From positions 33,090-97,089 of the forward strand of contig CAJXMF010000004.1 of assembly GCA_913056195.1 (NCBI GenBank): a stretch of 64,000 nucleotides of DNA, in the 5' to 3' direction. Every line of letters starts with the position of its first letter. Positions within the stretch are counted from its first letter, which is position 1. Shown one piece after another: positions 39,465 through 52,794 of the stretch. Under the pieces are notes generated by a model that was given only the letters and a program-made list of their open reading frames with translations, was not told the origin of the DNA and searched no databases. This stretch comes from an uncultured Methylococcaceae bacterium (lineage in GTDB: Bacteria; Pseudomonadota; Gammaproteobacteria; Methylococcales; Methylomonadaceae). A program made the position numbers and the translations under genes.

Positions 39465-40976
39465 TTACGCTTTAGCCCGCCTTAATCTCGGTATGCCGAT
39501 AACAACGCCTAATATTAAGGCCAGTGCCACCATAATCTTCTCATTCCCAATACCGGCAAAAGGTGTCATGCCTGTACGCGGCGTAAAGTCTTGCGTCAAT
39601 ACCGCTTCTTTAAAGGCAGGCAATTGTGCAATAATTTTTCCATTGGGCGCGACAATGCCGGTTATGCCGGTATTGGTAACGCGCAATAAATAACGCCCTG
39701 TTTCCAGCGCTCTGGCACGGGCAATTTGCATATGTTGCTGAGCTTCTATGGAATGACCGAACCAGGCATCGTTGGTGATATTGACCAAAAAGGTCGCCGC
39801 CGGCAAGGTGGGTAAAAATACCGCGGCAAAAGCGTCTTCATAACAAATTGAACTGGCGAAAGGATATCCTTTAACCTGGATGAGCGGCTGCCGTCGTCCA
39901 CCCGATGCAAATTGCCCTAAATGCAGGCCTAATGCATCCAGAATCCAGCCTGAAAGGGGTTGTAAGGGCAAATATTCACCAAACGGCAGTAAATGATTTT
40001 TGTTATAGGCCCCGCTATTCTCGCCCAAAACAATCAGTTTATTGTAGTTTTGTCCTGTTTTCGGATTGCGGTCGGGCACACCGGCGACAAGGGTAAGCTG
40101 ATTCTGTTTGGCCCATTCCGCCAAAGGCCGTAAATAAAAGTCTTCGACCTGGGATTGATAAGCCGGAATGGCTGTTTCCGGCCAAATAATCAAATCTGAT
40201 TCGGCATGCTGTTGTGTCAGTTCTCGATAGCGGCGCAGCGTTTTGACTCGAACATCGGATTGCCACTTTTTATCCTGCGGAATATTGCCTTGAATCAAAC
40301 TGACCGTCAGAGGCCTTGCCGCCTCATGCGTCCAGTCAAATTGACGTAATACGACCCCGCTGATCCAGATAAACAATAAAAAACCCAACAGCAGGCTCTG
40401 TTTACGCATATCGCTGATAATTTCAACCAACAATCCGGCTGACAACAGCAACAAGCCGCCGACGCCATAACTGCCAAAAACCGGTACGAAACCGGCTAAA
40501 GGCCCGTCTAGTTGGCTATAGCCCACTTGCAGCCAGGGAAAGCCATTCAACAACCACTCGCCACGGAAATATTCAATTATAATCCATACGATGGCGAAAA
40601 TGAGGCTAACCAAAACCGGCAGCGCTATTTTTTGTGTCAAATGATTAAACAGCCAGGCTGTCAAAGCTGGAAACAAGGCCCAGAAGCAGACGAACGCCCC
40701 GGTTAACAGCAGCGCTCCAAAGACAGTGCTGCCGCCATAATCATGAATACTGACATAAACCCAGGAAACACCGCTGCCAAACAAGCCCAGACCAAACAGA
40801 TAACCGCGCCGGAAAGCCCGGCCAGGCGTGACATCTTTCCAACTAAAATAAGCAAAGCCTGTAACGACCAGCGCCAGGTAACCCAGTTCAAACGGCGCAA
40901 ACGCCAGGGTTAACAGACAGCCTGCAAGCAATGAAAGAATATGCCACGGCCATTCTGATGTTAATGTCATGCGCAT
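39465..40976 (-). CDS. lnt: Apolipoprotein N-acyltransferase
   Basis: Adds the third acyl chain to lipoproteins at the inner membrane. About six N-terminal hydrophobic helices precede a nitrilase-type domain with catalytic Glu in 'IIWPETAIPAYQ', Lys in the 'NKNHLLPFGEYLPL' region, and Cys in 'FASSICYEDAF'. 503 aa is normal. A MITE-like repeat lies 27 bases upstream of the start. Confidence 0.95.
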   Translation of the reverse strand: MRMTLTSEWPWHILSLLAGCLLTLAFAPFELGYLALVVTGFAYFSWKDVTPGRAFRRGYLFGLGLFGSGVSWVYVSIHDYGGSTVFGALLLTGAFVCFWALFPALTAWLFNHLTQKIALPVLVSLIFAIVWIIIEYFRGEWLLNGFPWLQVGYSQLDGPLAGFVPVFGSYGVGGLLLLSAGLLVEIISDMRKQSLLLGFLLFIWISGVVLRQFDWTHEAARPLTVSLIQGNIPQDKKWQSDVRVKTLRRYRELTQQHAESDLIIWPETAIPAYQSQVEDFYLRPLAEWAKQNQLTLVAGVPDRNPKTGQNYNKLIVLGENSGAYNKNHLLPFGEYLPLQPLSGWILDALGLHLGQFASGGRRQPLIQVKGYPFASSICYEDAFAAVFLPTLPAATFLVNITNDAWFGHSIEAQQHMQIARARALETGRYLLRVTNTGITGIVAPNGKIIAQLPAFKEAVLTQDFTPRTGMTPFAGIGNEKIMVALALILGVVIGIPRLRRAKA

Positions 40977-41003
40977 GGATTATCCGTTATACAAAGCCGG
41001 ATT

Positions 41004-41157
41004 GTAACTACTCAGCGTAAATTCTTCTGTGGGCATAGGCTGTTGATTTATCAGGCTTCTGCAACAGGACGTTGCAGCAGAGTTTACAGGGACGTATTTA
41101 CGCGTCCTTATAAATCAATAGCCTATGCCTTCAGCTCCAAACACGCTGAGTAGTTAC
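41004..41157. mobile_element. 154-bp MITE-like element with 8-bp target duplication
   Basis: Ends are perfect inverted repeats GTAACTACTCAGCG / CGCTGAGTAGTTAC. Inside is a second imperfect inverted pair (GGCATAGGCTgTTGATTTATcAGG and its complement near 41105-41128) plus two small hairpins (CTGCAAC/GTTGCAG, GGACG/CGTCC). No ORF. The direct repeat GCCGGATT flanks it at 40996-41003 and 41158-41165, as expected of a target-site duplication. Terminal GTAA with 8-bp duplication recalls IS66-family ends (inference). The first 52 bases recur identically at 63949-64000. Confidence 0.9.
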
Positions 41158-41163
41158 GCCGGA

Positions 41164-42796
<1,633 letters not shown>

Positions 42797-42936
42797 TTAA
42801 ATCCGTGATTTCATGACGACACAAGTTATTAAAAAATACGCTTCTCCGGGATTATACCTTAACCCGGATAGTACACCAGAATCCGGGATACAGTTGTACG
42901 GCATCACGGCATCGAAAAGCGCTCGGTCATGACCTG

Positions 42937-43743
42937 TCAAAATTTTCGTGAATTACGAATCGTTTCGTAGGCTTTGCGAATTTTCTGGGTTTTCTGTTTG
43001 GCTAATGTCATCATTTCTTCCGGCAAGCCTTTGGCGACCAATTTGTCTGGATGGTGTTGACTCATCAACTTGCGATAAGCGCGTTTAACTTGCGCATCAC
43101 TGGCCTCCGCTTTCAGCCCGAGGACGGCATAGGCATCTGCCAATGCCGCCTCGGCACCGCGGCCAAAAGGTTGCCGCTGATGCTGCTGATAAAAGCGCTG
43201 TTGCGCCTGAAACTGCATTTTCAAGGCTTCATATTCAAAGCGGGAAATATTTAAATAATCACAAATCTTATGTAACACGGCATCTTCGGCCTGATTGATC
43301 TGGCCATCGGCAAACGCCGCCTGAATCTGGATTTCGATAAACATGTTCAATAAATTTCCCCGTCTGCGACACTCCCGGGAAAACTGTTCCAACACCTCAT
43401 GAATCGGAAAATCGGCTTGTTTCCCCTGCCGAAACAGGTCAATCGCCATTTTGCGCATTTTGGTATCCAATCGCATTTGCGCCATAACGGCTTCAGCCAG
43501 TTTGATTTCAGAGGGCGTCACCCGACCATCGGCTTTGGCAATATGTCCCATCACCGAAAATGTGGCGGTAAAAAACGCCATTTGTACCCGTTGCTGACCT
43601 GAAAAACCAAACACATCGCCAAAGTCAGGACTGTCCAGCCCTGCATCGAAATGATGCCCGACAGCCGCCCCTAAAATTGCGCCTAAAGGGCCGCCCAGCA
43701 TAAATCCGAACGTGCCCCCTAATGCTTTTCCCAGCCAACCCAT
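42937..43743 (-). CDS. djlA: Co-chaperone DjlA
   Basis: 268-aa J-domain protein. A glycine-rich hydrophobic N-terminal segment ('LGKALGGTFGFMLGGPLGAILGAAVGHHFD') probably inserts in the inner membrane, followed by a TerB-like domain ('GHIAKADGRVTPSEIKLAEAVM') and a C-terminal J domain with 'YRKLMSQHHPDKL' containing the HPD motif. It would present clients to DnaK at the membrane. Confidence 0.93.
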   Translation of the reverse strand: MGWLGKALGGTFGFMLGGPLGAILGAAVGHHFDAGLDSPDFGDVFGFSGQQRVQMAFFTATFSVMGHIAKADGRVTPSEIKLAEAVMAQMRLDTKMRKMAIDLFRQGKQADFPIHEVLEQFSRECRRRGNLLNMFIEIQIQAAFADGQINQAEDAVLHKICDYLNISRFEYEALKMQFQAQQRFYQQHQRQPFGRGAEAALADAYAVLGLKAEASDAQVKRAYRKLMSQHHPDKLVAKGLPEEMMTLAKQKTQKIRKAYETIRNSRKF

Positions 43744-43868
43744 TATGTAGCCTCTTTGATAGCGTGTTGATTCATGTCTTGCCTCGCTTGCCGCCTTAAG
43801 AAGTTCATCCTATCCATAAAACTTTAATGTTAAAATGTTCGATTATTTTAGCCAATAGTAACAGACTC

Positions 43869-44777
43869 ATGAGCGCACCCGATTCACTTTATCAATCCGA
43901 CCTTCCGGCGTTAGAACTCCTCGCCCGTGGCAAAGTACGCGATATTTATGCCATTGATGCCCAACACCTGCTGATTGTTACTACCGACCGCATGTCAGCA
44001 TTCGATGTCATTTTACCGGATCCCATTCCTGGTAAAGGCCGCGTCCTGACCGAGGTATCCAATTTCTGGTTCAACAAGACCCGGCCTATTATTCTCAATC
44101 ATCTGACGGATGATTTAAGCCTTGAACAGGTCATCCCCGACCCCGACCAACGTCAGCAGGTTGAAGGGCGTGCGATTATTGTGAAAAAACTCAAACCTCT
44201 GCCGGTAGAAGCCATCGTTCGCGGCTATTTGATTGGTTCTGGCTGGAAAGATTATCAAAAAACCGGCTCGGTGTGTGGCATCCCGTTACCGGAAGGTCTG
44301 CAACTGGCGCAACAACTGCCTGAAGCGATTTACACCCCATCAACCAAGGCCGAAATCGGCGACCATGATGTCAATATTTCATTTGCCGACACGATTCCAT
44401 TATTAGGCCAGGAAATGGCCGAAAAAGTCCGCAATATCAGTATTCAGATTTATACGCTCGCCGCTGATTACGCCCGTCAACGTGGCATTATTATCGCCGA
44501 TACCAAATTTGAATTTGGCGTGGATGAAAACGGCCAGCTGTATCTGATCGATGAAGCATTGACCCCCGATTCATCACGTTTCTGGCCCGCCGATCAATAC
44601 CGTGTCGGCATCAGCCCGCCAAGCTTTGACAAGCAATATCTGCGTGATTATCTGGAATCTCTGGACTGGGACAAAACCCCGCCAGGCCCTCACCTGCCTG
44701 AAGCCGTTCAGCGCCAATGCGCGGCAAAGTATCAGGAGGCCAAACAGATTTTGCTGGCCCCGCCTTCCCAGAAATAA
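43869..44777 (+). CDS. purC: Phosphoribosylaminoimidazole-succinocarboxamide synthase
   Basis: Purine pathway ligase joining aspartate to CAIR. 302 aa from [30 protein letters not shown], the longer purC type. Motifs '[29 protein letters not shown]', '[24 protein letters not shown]'-type sequence and '[15 protein letters not shown]'. The start at 43869 is picked on homology; no strong ribosome-binding site is visible. Monocistronic between djlA and radC. Confidence 0.95.
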   Translation: MSAPDSLYQSDLPALELLARGKVRDIYAIDAQHLLIVTTDRMSAFDVILPDPIPGKGRVLTEVSNFWFNKTRPIILNHLTDDLSLEQVIPDPDQRQQVEGRAIIVKKLKPLPVEAIVRGYLIGSGWKDYQKTGSVCGIPLPEGLQLAQQLPEAIYTPSTKAEIGDHDVNISFADTIPLLGQEMAEKVRNISIQIYTLAADYARQRGIIIADTKFEFGVDENGQLYLIDEALTPDSSRFWPADQYRVGISPPSFDKQYLRDYLESLDWDKTPPGPHLPEAVQRQCAAKYQEAKQILLAPPSQK

Positions 44778-44833
44778 GTCACCGCTATATCCAGGTTAAG
44801 ATTTTGGCAAAGCTGGGCTGGGTCAGTCAGCCA

Positions 44834-45508
44834 TTATAATAAGCCTTGTTCGGCAAAAGAACAGGGCCTGCCATCCCCAATAATAAAATGGTCCAGCACC
44901 CGGATATCAAACAAGGCCAGTGCCTGTTTCAGTCTCTCGGTAATCTGTCTGTCGGCCGTACTCGGCTCAGTCAACCCCGAAGGATGGTTATGGGCAAAAA
45001 TAACCGCCGCCGCATTATGGGCCAGCGCCTGTTTGACCACTTCACGCGGATAAACCGCCGCACTATCGATGGTGCCTCTGAATAGCTCTTCAAAGCGCAA
45101 GACCCGGTGGCGATTATCCAAAAACAAGCAACAAAACACCTCATAACTGTAGCCGCGCAATTGACTGGCCAAAAACTGCCGTGTTTCCTGCGGACTGGTC
45201 AACACATCGCCTTGCACCAAAGTCTCTTCAAAATGCCGTTTGGCCATTTGTAAAACGGCTTGTAATTGCGCATATTTGGCCGCACCTAAGCCATTGGCCT
45301 GACAAAAGCGTTGCCGGTCCGCACTTAACAACGCTTTTAAGGAGCCGAAATCATCCAGCAATTCCCGCGCCAGATCGACTGCCGATTTTCCTTTTACTCC
45401 GGTACGTAAAAAAATAGCCAATAATTCCGCATCGCTCAATGCCCCTGCGCCTTTTTGTAATAATTTTTCCCGCGGTCGCTCATCGACCGGCCAATCCCTG
45501 ATCGCCAT
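44834..45508 (-). CDS. radC: RadC-family (JAMM) protein
   Basis: 224 aa from [37 protein letters not shown]. An N-terminal helix-hairpin-helix region precedes the JAMM metalloprotease-like site '[24 protein letters not shown]'. Despite its name, a DNA repair role is not established. Divergent from coaBC across 61 bases, as in E. coli. Confidence 0.94.
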   Translation of the reverse strand: MAIRDWPVDERPREKLLQKGAGALSDAELLAIFLRTGVKGKSAVDLARELLDDFGSLKALLSADRQRFCQANGLGAAKYAQLQAVLQMAKRHFEETLVQGDVLTSPQETRQFLASQLRGYSYEVFCCLFLDNRHRVLRFEELFRGTIDSAAVYPREVVKQALAHNAAAVIFAHNHPSGLTEPSTADRQITERLKQALALFDIRVLDHFIIGDGRPCSFAEQGLL

Positions 45509-45569
45509 GTTATTCCTGCTCTCTATATTCTGATAAACTAACCAAAATATAGTCGGAAACTGCCTATCT

Positions 45570-46769
45570 GTGAAATCCAATAACACCTCACCTCAAAACA
45601 TTCTGCTGGGCGTATCGGGCGGCATCGCCTGCTATAAAAGCTGTGCCTTGATCCGTTTGCTAAAACAGCATCATATCGATGTCCGCGTGGTACTGACTGA
45701 AGCGGCCAGCCATTTTGTAACACCCTTAACATTTCAAGCGCTGACTGGACATCCCGTTCATCAACATCTTCTTGATGCGGATGAAGAAAACGCCATGGGC
45801 CATATTCGTTTGGCAAAATGGGCCGACCAGCTGCTGATTGCACCGGCAACGAGCAATATTATCGCCAAATTCAGTCATGGCATTGCCGATGATTTACTGA
45901 GCACCCTGTATCTGGCCGCCGATTGTCCGATAAGCATCGCCCCGGCGATGAATCAAGCCATGTGGAAAAAGCCCGTCTGTCAGGAGAATATCCAGCGCCT
46001 GCGCCAACAGGGTGTCACTATTATCGGGCCGGAAAATGGCCAACAGGCTTGTGGAGATACAGGACCGGGTCGAATGGCGGAACCTGAACAGATCTGCCAG
46101 CAACTCCTGTCACCGGCAAATCGCTATCTTAACGGTAAAAAAATCCTTATCAGCGCCGGGCCAACCCGCGAAGCCATAGACCCGGTTCGCTATATCAGCA
46201 ATCGCAGTTCTGGAAAAATGGGCTATGCTTTAGCACAAGCCGCCGAAAAAGCGGGCGCAGAGGTCACGCTGGTAAGTGGCCCAACACATTTAGCGCCCCC
46301 TGAACAGGTACGGCTGATTGCGGTGGAATCGGCAGAACAAATGGCCAACGCGATTATTCCCATAGCCAGCCAGTTTGATGTGTATATTGGTGCGGCCGCC
46401 GTTGCTGATTATCGGCCTGTTCTCGTCGAAGACAGAAAAATCAAAAAACAGGGTATAAACACATCGATTGAACTGACACAAAATCCGGATATTATCGCCG
46501 CCGTTGCCAAACTGACACCACGGCCGTTTGTCGTAGGGTTTGCGGCCGAAACGCATGATCTGGAAAACTATGCCAGAAATAAATTACGCGATAAAAACCT
46601 GGACGTGATTGCCGCCAATATCGTCGGTCAATCACGTGGCGGTTTCGATAGCAATGAAAATGCATTGCGTGTTTTCTGGACAGACGGACAACAAACTTTT
46701 GCCATGACGGATAAATGCCACTTGGCAGATCAATTACTGCAACTGATTGCAACGAAACTCAATGAATAA
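45570..46769 (+). CDS. coaBC: Bifunctional phosphopantothenoylcysteine decarboxylase/synthetase
   Basis: Two steps of coenzyme A synthesis. CoaC half: '[21 protein letters not shown]' (FMN binding), '[14 protein letters not shown]', active-site His in '[23 protein letters not shown]'. CoaB half begins near residue 190: '[32 protein letters not shown]' and 'AAVADYRP'. Start is GTG at 45570. 399 aa. Its last codons overlap the dut start by 8 bases. Confidence 0.96.
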   Translation: MKSNNTSPQNILLGVSGGIACYKSCALIRLLKQHHIDVRVVLTEAASHFVTPLTFQALTGHPVHQHLLDADEENAMGHIRLAKWADQLLIAPATSNIIAKFSHGIADDLLSTLYLAADCPISIAPAMNQAMWKKPVCQENIQRLRQQGVTIIGPENGQQACGDTGPGRMAEPEQICQQLLSPANRYLNGKKILISAGPTREAIDPVRYISNRSSGKMGYALAQAAEKAGAEVTLVSGPTHLAPPEQVRLIAVESAEQMANAIIPIASQFDVYIGAAAVADYRPVLVEDRKIKKQGINTSIELTQNPDIIAAVAKLTPRPFVVGFAAETHDLENYARNKLRDKNLDVIAANIVGQSRGGFDSNENALRVFWTDGQQTFAMTDKCHLADQLLQLIATKLNE

Positions 46770-47217
46770 AATACAATTAAAACTGCTGGATTCACGCCTG
46801 GGTGAAGACATTCCATTACCGGCTTACGCCACACCCGGCTCTGCCGGTCTGGATTTACGGGCTTGCCTGGAGCAGGATACGACCATCAACCCGGGTGAAA
46901 CCATTCTGGTTCCCACCGGGCTTGCCATCCATATCGAAGACCCCAAACTTGCCGCCGTTTTGCTGCCACGTTCAGGCCTCGGCCACAAACAGGGCATCGT
47001 CCTGGGCAATCTGGTCGGCCTGATCGATTCCGATTATCAGGGGCCGGTCTATATTTCCTGTTGGAATCGCGGTCAACAAGCCTTTACGATTCACATTGGT
47101 GAACGTCTGGCGCAAATGGTGTTTATTCCCGTTGTTCAGGTGGAATTTGAAACGGTCTCGACATTTAACCTAAGTGACCGGGGTGAGGGGGGGTTCGGTC
47201 ATACTGGCCGCAACTAA
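46762..47217 (+). CDS. dut: dUTP diphosphatase
   Basis: Hydrolyses dUTP to dUMP. 151 aa from [34 protein letters not shown]; all five dUTPase motifs are present, including '[17 protein letters not shown]', '[14 protein letters not shown]' and the C-terminal glycine-rich '[14 protein letters not shown]'. The ATG at 46762 overlaps the coaBC stop (ATGAATAA); the track's upstream TTG is not needed. Confidence 0.97.
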   Translation: MNKIQLKLLDSRLGEDIPLPAYATPGSAGLDLRACLEQDTTINPGETILVPTGLAIHIEDPKLAAVLLPRSGLGHKQGIVLGNLVGLIDSDYQGPVYISCWNRGQQAFTIHIGERLAQMVFIPVVQVEFETVSTFNLSDRGEGGFGHTGRN

Positions 47218-47249
47218 CAATGGCAATTAACAACGAAAGGGAGTAAACA

Positions 47250-49775
47250 ATGGCGCGTATTTTCATCATTTTATCCAGTTTGGCATTGATGGCTGTACTT
47301 CTAGCCGGTGGTATCACCTACTGGTTTTCAGTATCGGAAGTTAAAAAAGAACAGTCTGAACAAGTCAAAAACATGGCGAAAGGACTGGCCATTGCCGTAT
47401 CTGAACGCCTTAATATGTTGCAAAAAATGGTTGATAATGCAGCTACCCTTCCGGATGTAAGCGAATCCCTGGCTAATCGGAATAAAGACCTGATCCAATA
47501 TAACGAACGCATGTTGGAATCCTTGATTCCCTATAGCCTGAAAGTGCGTTTACTCACACCCGATGTCAATCAGACCGATGACGCCGCCATACCCCATATG
47601 GGCTTCGCCGATCTTGAAATGGTTCAGGCATCCTTAAGCCAAAAACAACAGCCCTTGGTTCAAGGCCAGGGCGAGCACCGACACCTGGCTATCACCAGCG
47701 CGGTTCGGCACAATAATCAAACCGTCGGTGTTTTGCTGGCAAGTATTAAACCTGATCTTCTAAATAACATTATCAGCCAGATTTCGTTACCTTATGGGCA
47801 TCTTGAAATCAAACAGGAAAGACTGACGCTGGCCAGTGCAGGACAAGCTATTCCCAAAGACCAATCCGCTAACGACAGTTTTTCCATAGCCGGCAGTGAT
47901 TGGAAAATAGCGGTTTGGACACCAACCAATACCAGTGTCGGCTACTCGACCCTGGTCTTCGCCGCAATTCTTATTTCAGGACTTATCGCCTGCCTTGCCT
48001 TCTTCATTGGCTATAGGAAAATGGTCGAATATCTGCGCCGCGATCAAAGTACCATCATCAAAGCGGCAAAAGACATGATGGCCGGAAAAATCAGTGGTAA
48101 TTATCCGGTTATTCTCGATGAAATGAGTCCAATCATCACCACCCTGACGCAATATAAACGTGCACTGGGTCATGACGAATCAGACCTTGATCAGTTAGCT
48201 TCAAGCGACAGTGATCTTGATGACAGCTTTTTTGATGAAGGTCTTGATACGGGCTTTCTCAATCTCGAACAAGGTATTGAAATTGAAGAAATTTCCTCAC
48301 CTGCTGGAAATTTTTCATCGTCTATATCACCAACATTTGAATCATCATCGCCTGTAACATTAAGTACACAGCCATCCAATCCTCCTTTCAATCAGCAAAA
48401 TGTATTTACGCATATTTTCAGAGCTTACGATATCCGCGGGATTGTCGATGAGGAATTGACAACCGACCTGGCCTATAAAATAGGCCAGGCTATCGGTAGC
48501 GAAGCCAAACAACAACGAATAAAGACCCTGGTGATCGGACGTGACGGCCGCCTGTCGAGCCGAAAACTGTCCGCCTCCCTGGTCGAAGGGATTTTATCCA
48601 CAGGGCGTAATATCCTCGATATCGGCCTGGCACCAACCCCCGTTTTATACTTTGTCGCCCATCACAGTGAAGGCCGCTCAGGAGTCATGATCACCGGCAG
48701 CCATAATCCCCCCGAATACAATGGCGTCAAAATGGTTTTAAACGGCGAAACACTGGCAACCGACAAAATTCAGCGCTTAAAACATCGCATCGAAGATAAC
48801 GACCTCGAAACCGGCGAACGTGGTTCGGTGGAAGAAAACACCCGCTACAATAACGAGTATATCGGCATTATCAGCGATGATATTCATATTGCTCGACCGA
48901 TGAAAGTTGTCCTCGATTGCGGCAATGGTGCTGCCAGTGACTTAGCCCCGACTTTGCTGCGCACCATTGGCTGTGATGTCATAGAGCTTTATTGCGAAGT
49001 CGATGGTCATTTTCCAAACCATCATCCCGACCCGAGCAAACCCGAAAACTTGCGAGACCTGATCGCAACCGTGAAACATCATGAAGCCGATATCGGCATT
49101 GCTCTGGATGGTGATGGTGACCGCCTGGGCGTCGTTGATTCAGCCGGTAATATTATTTGGCCCGATAGACAAATGATGCTTTTTGCCAAAGATATTTTGA
49201 GTAATAAGCCGGGTGCTGAGATTATTTTTGATGTCAAATGCAGCCGCCACCTCAGCGACATCATCAGTAAATTTGGCGGCCGTCCACTGATGTGGAAAAC
49301 GGGCCATTCACTGTTAAAGGCCAAGCTCAAACAAACAGGTGCCGCACTGGCCGGTGAAATGAGTGGTCATATTTTCTTCAATGACCGCTGGTTTGGTTTT
49401 GATGATGGTCTTTACGCAGCGGCTCGACTCATTGAAATATTATCGACAGATACGCGCCCGAGTCAGGCGGTTTTTGCTGACTTTCCGGATAGTATCAATA
49501 CGCCTGAAATCACAATTGATGTCGCTGAAGGTGAAAACGTCCGATTGATTGAGCAATTATTTGCCGAGGCTAATTTTCCAGATGGAAATATTTTGAGTAT
49601 TGACGGACTACGTGTCGATTTTGATGACGGCTGGGGGTTGGTCCGCGCCTCAAATACCCTACCGGCGCTAGTGTTACGATTTGAAGCCGATAGTAAAGAC
49701 GCCTTAAAACGCATTCAAGCCCAATTTAAAGCCTTGTTGCTGAAAATAAAACCCGACCTCACTATTCCGTTTTAA
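47250..49775 (+). CDS. algC: Phosphomannomutase/phosphoglucomutase with N-terminal membrane-anchored domain
   Basis: 841 aa. Residues 1-260 comprise a hydrophobic helix, a predicted periplasmic sensor-like region and a second helix ('LVFAAILISGLIACLAFFIGY'), then a linker rich in Asp and Ser. The enzyme starts near residue 385 ('HIFRAYDIRGIVDEELTTDLAYKIGQAIG'), with phosphoserine Ser484 in 'MITGSHNPPEYNG', metal site 'DGDGDR' near 620 and sugar loop 'GEMSGHIFF'. It interconverts mannose or glucose 1- and 6-phosphates for polysaccharides. The coaBC-dut-algC-argB order matches Pseudomonas. Confidence 0.93.
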   Translation: MARIFIILSSLALMAVLLAGGITYWFSVSEVKKEQSEQVKNMAKGLAIAVSERLNMLQKMVDNAATLPDVSESLANRNKDLIQYNERMLESLIPYSLKVRLLTPDVNQTDDAAIPHMGFADLEMVQASLSQKQQPLVQGQGEHRHLAITSAVRHNNQTVGVLLASIKPDLLNNIISQISLPYGHLEIKQERLTLASAGQAIPKDQSANDSFSIAGSDWKIAVWTPTNTSVGYSTLVFAAILISGLIACLAFFIGYRKMVEYLRRDQSTIIKAAKDMMAGKISGNYPVILDEMSPIITTLTQYKRALGHDESDLDQLASSDSDLDDSFFDEGLDTGFLNLEQGIEIEEISSPAGNFSSSISPTFESSSPVTLSTQPSNPPFNQQNVFTHIFRAYDIRGIVDEELTTDLAYKIGQAIGSEAKQQRIKTLVIGRDGRLSSRKLSASLVEGILSTGRNILDIGLAPTPVLYFVAHHSEGRSGVMITGSHNPPEYNGVKMVLNGETLATDKIQRLKHRIEDNDLETGERGSVEENTRYNNEYIGIISDDIHIARPMKVVLDCGNGAASDLAPTLLRTIGCDVIELYCEVDGHFPNHHPDPSKPENLRDLIATVKHHEADIGIALDGDGDRLGVVDSAGNIIWPDRQMMLFAKDILSNKPGAEIIFDVKCSRHLSDIISKFGGRPLMWKTGHSLLKAKLKQTGAALAGEMSGHIFFNDRWFGFDDGLYAAARLIEILSTDTRPSQAVFADFPDSINTPEITIDVAEGENVRLIEQLFAEANFPDGNILSIDGLRVDFDDGWGLVRASNTLPALVLRFEADSKDALKRIQAQFKALLLKIKPDLTIPF

Positions 49776-49782
49776 TTTATAA

Positions 49783-50778
<996 letters not shown>

Positions 50779-50901
50779 CCCGGAAATTTTAGTCGCTCAC
50801 ATAACAACTAAACGTCATTGTCATAGCCTTCGGGCGACCATGACATACTACGCCTTGGGCTGCCATCGTCAAAAAACGCCGGGAGTTGAGTAATGTGTGC
50901 C

Positions 50902-51912
50902 TTACTCCTGCTGCGAGTGTGGCAAGCGCTGCTCTATAAAATCATTGAATGACTGACGAATTTGCTTCACTTTTGGACTGATGCATAATTCCATGCCAAT
51001 CGTCGAACGTTTACAGCGAATATCCAAAAAGATTTGTTCCCGTTGCTTATCCAGTTTCAATTTTGAAACCGACAAACTTAAATCAAGATCATTGCGCGGT
51101 GTATCCGACATGATAAGCCGGTCGGTATCAATATCCAGCCTGGTCGTGGAATACATTTTTACAAACAAGCGTGAAATTTGCCAGGCTTTATCGCAGCGCG
51201 CTTTACTCTCGCAAATATACAAGCCCAACTCTTTTGCCGACTGCCTTTCAGCCACCCAGTCAATCAACTTGTCCATATCGGCCGTCTTAGATTGCATCAG
51301 AAATTTAAATCGCGCAATATCCATGTTGAATTGTTTTTCAGCCTGTTTGCGCTTTGCCAGATGCCTGTTGATTTCGGCATCCAACCGCTTGAGTTGTTGT
51401 TTGGAATCTGCAATAGCCTTTACCAGGTCTTTCGGCACCTTGCGGTTTTCCCGTTCATAACGGGCCGCTTTATGCAATTGCTGCTGCAGTTGCTTTTCTA
51501 TCCTGATCCTATTCCCTTCAGCGACCTTTCTTTGTGCATCCAATGCCTGAAGTTTCCCTCTCAAAGCCATCTCCATATCATCCAGATTACGAAAAGTACT
51601 CAGCAATACCTTGTCATGGGTACGCTGTTTTTCGATCAATTTCTGTTGTTCTCTACGTAATTTTTGCAGACGTTTTTCAAGTTCAATCTGTTCCTTGCTT
51701 TTTGCCGCTTCGACCACATCCAATACACGTATCGATTCACTTAAGGATTCACGTTTGTGCTTGATTTGATCGGGTGGCACCTGGTCGGAAAAAAATACAC
51801 GACCTTGATCATCCACCCAACGGTACATTTTTTTGGCATAGACAGATTGTTCTGTCCCCAAAATAATCGCCGTAAAAAGTATGAAAAATTTAAATGCTCG
51901 AAGCTTTTTCAT
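50902..51912 (-). CDS. DUF4124-domain coiled-coil exported protein
   Basis: 336 aa. A signal peptide (about 1-26, ending SVYA) precedes a DUF4124 domain ('KMYRWVDDQGRVFFSDQVPPDQ'), then about 150 residues of Lys/Glu/Gln-rich coiled coil and a C-terminal domain with four cysteines ('YICESKARCDKAWQ', 'DIRCKRSTIGMELCISP'). Probably periplasmic. Function unknown. Transcribed convergently to argB. Confidence 0.82.
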   Translation of the reverse strand: MKKLRAFKFFILFTAIILGTEQSVYAKKMYRWVDDQGRVFFSDQVPPDQIKHKRESLSESIRVLDVVEAAKSKEQIELEKRLQKLRREQQKLIEKQRTHDKVLLSTFRNLDDMEMALRGKLQALDAQRKVAEGNRIRIEKQLQQQLHKAARYERENRKVPKDLVKAIADSKQQLKRLDAEINRHLAKRKQAEKQFNMDIARFKFLMQSKTADMDKLIDWVAERQSAKELGLYICESKARCDKAWQISRLFVKMYSTTRLDIDTDRLIMSDTPRNDLDLSLSVSKLKLDKQREQIFLDIRCKRSTIGMELCISPKVKQIRQSFNDFIEQRLPHSQQE

Positions 51913-52218
51913 CTCATTGAAAAGAAATCACTTAGATTATCAGTAAAAAGGATTCTAAGAAGATAATCAGAAGTTATGAAATTATCGTGTTGCATCCCAT
52001 GCGCCCAAGTTTAGATATTGTCTTCTGATTATCGCTCAATAACATTGCAGGAATCTTAAAGAACTATAGCTGAAAAAATCAGTTTGTTTTGAAACCTGTT
52101 CGAGATTAAACGTCAATATTCACCCCTTCTCTCCATATCATCTTTTCCTCTTGGGAGAAGGCTGGGATGGCGGTATCAAATAGGAGGGGACTATGAATAT
52201 TAACGATTAAACAGGTCC
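51913..52218. other. 306-bp gene-free stretch with an inverted repeat
   Basis: A perfect 12-bp inverted repeat GATAATCAGAAG (51962-51973) / CTTCTGATTATC (52022-52033) spans 72 bases. No ORF of note or terminator is seen; the region separates the DUF4124 gene start from the yggT stop. Confidence 0.55.
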
Positions 52219-52794
52219 TTAGCCAATTAAGCTGGCCAGCTGATGTAACGGCGGCAAAATAATCATTTTCAGCAACTGCAGAAAAATCAAGGCGACCAGC
52301 GGCGATAAATCGACGCCACCTAAATCCGGGGTCATACGTCGAAAAAAACGCAATACCGGCTCGCTAAGGCCATATAAAATCGATGTTGCCGCATTATGAT
52401 GCCCTATTGCAATCCAGCTCAATATCGCTCTGGCAAAAATCATAAAGATAAAAATATTGATGAACAAACTCATCAACTGCGTCAGCGAAATAACCATCAA
52501 AGCCGGCAAACCGACCATTACACCTTTGATTGCAAAAATGCTGAAATCAGATAACATCTGCAACAACATCAACAGCAGCAAAGCCGAGGTATCAACCTTA
52601 CCCAAAGGTGGCACGATACGGCGTAGCAACCTTAGAGGCGGATGGGTGATTTTAACTATACCCTGTGAAATCGGATTGTAAAAATCCGCACGACTCCACT
52701 GCAATAAAAAACGCAATGCAACCGCTAGGATATACAATGAAAAAACCGTATCGATCAAAAAAATCAGCGGATCGGATAGATACGTTGCCCCCAT
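52219..52794 (-). CDS. YggT-family membrane protein
   Basis: 191 aa with two YggT repeats, each of paired hydrophobic helices: 'LIDTVFSLYILAVALRFLLQWSRADFYNPISQGIVKITHPPLRLLRRIVPP' and 'FINIFIFMIFARAILSWIAIGHHNAATSILYGLSEPVLRFFRRMTPD'. Role poorly defined; family members are linked to osmotic stress and cell division. Its ATG shares a base with the proC stop (TAATG). Confidence 0.9.
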   Translation of the reverse strand: MGATYLSDPLIFLIDTVFSLYILAVALRFLLQWSRADFYNPISQGIVKITHPPLRLLRRIVPPLGKVDTSALLLLMLLQMLSDFSIFAIKGVMVGLPALMVISLTQLMSLFINIFIFMIFARAILSWIAIGHHNAATSILYGLSEPVLRFFRRMTPDLGGVDLSPLVALIFLQLLKMIILPPLHQLASLIG

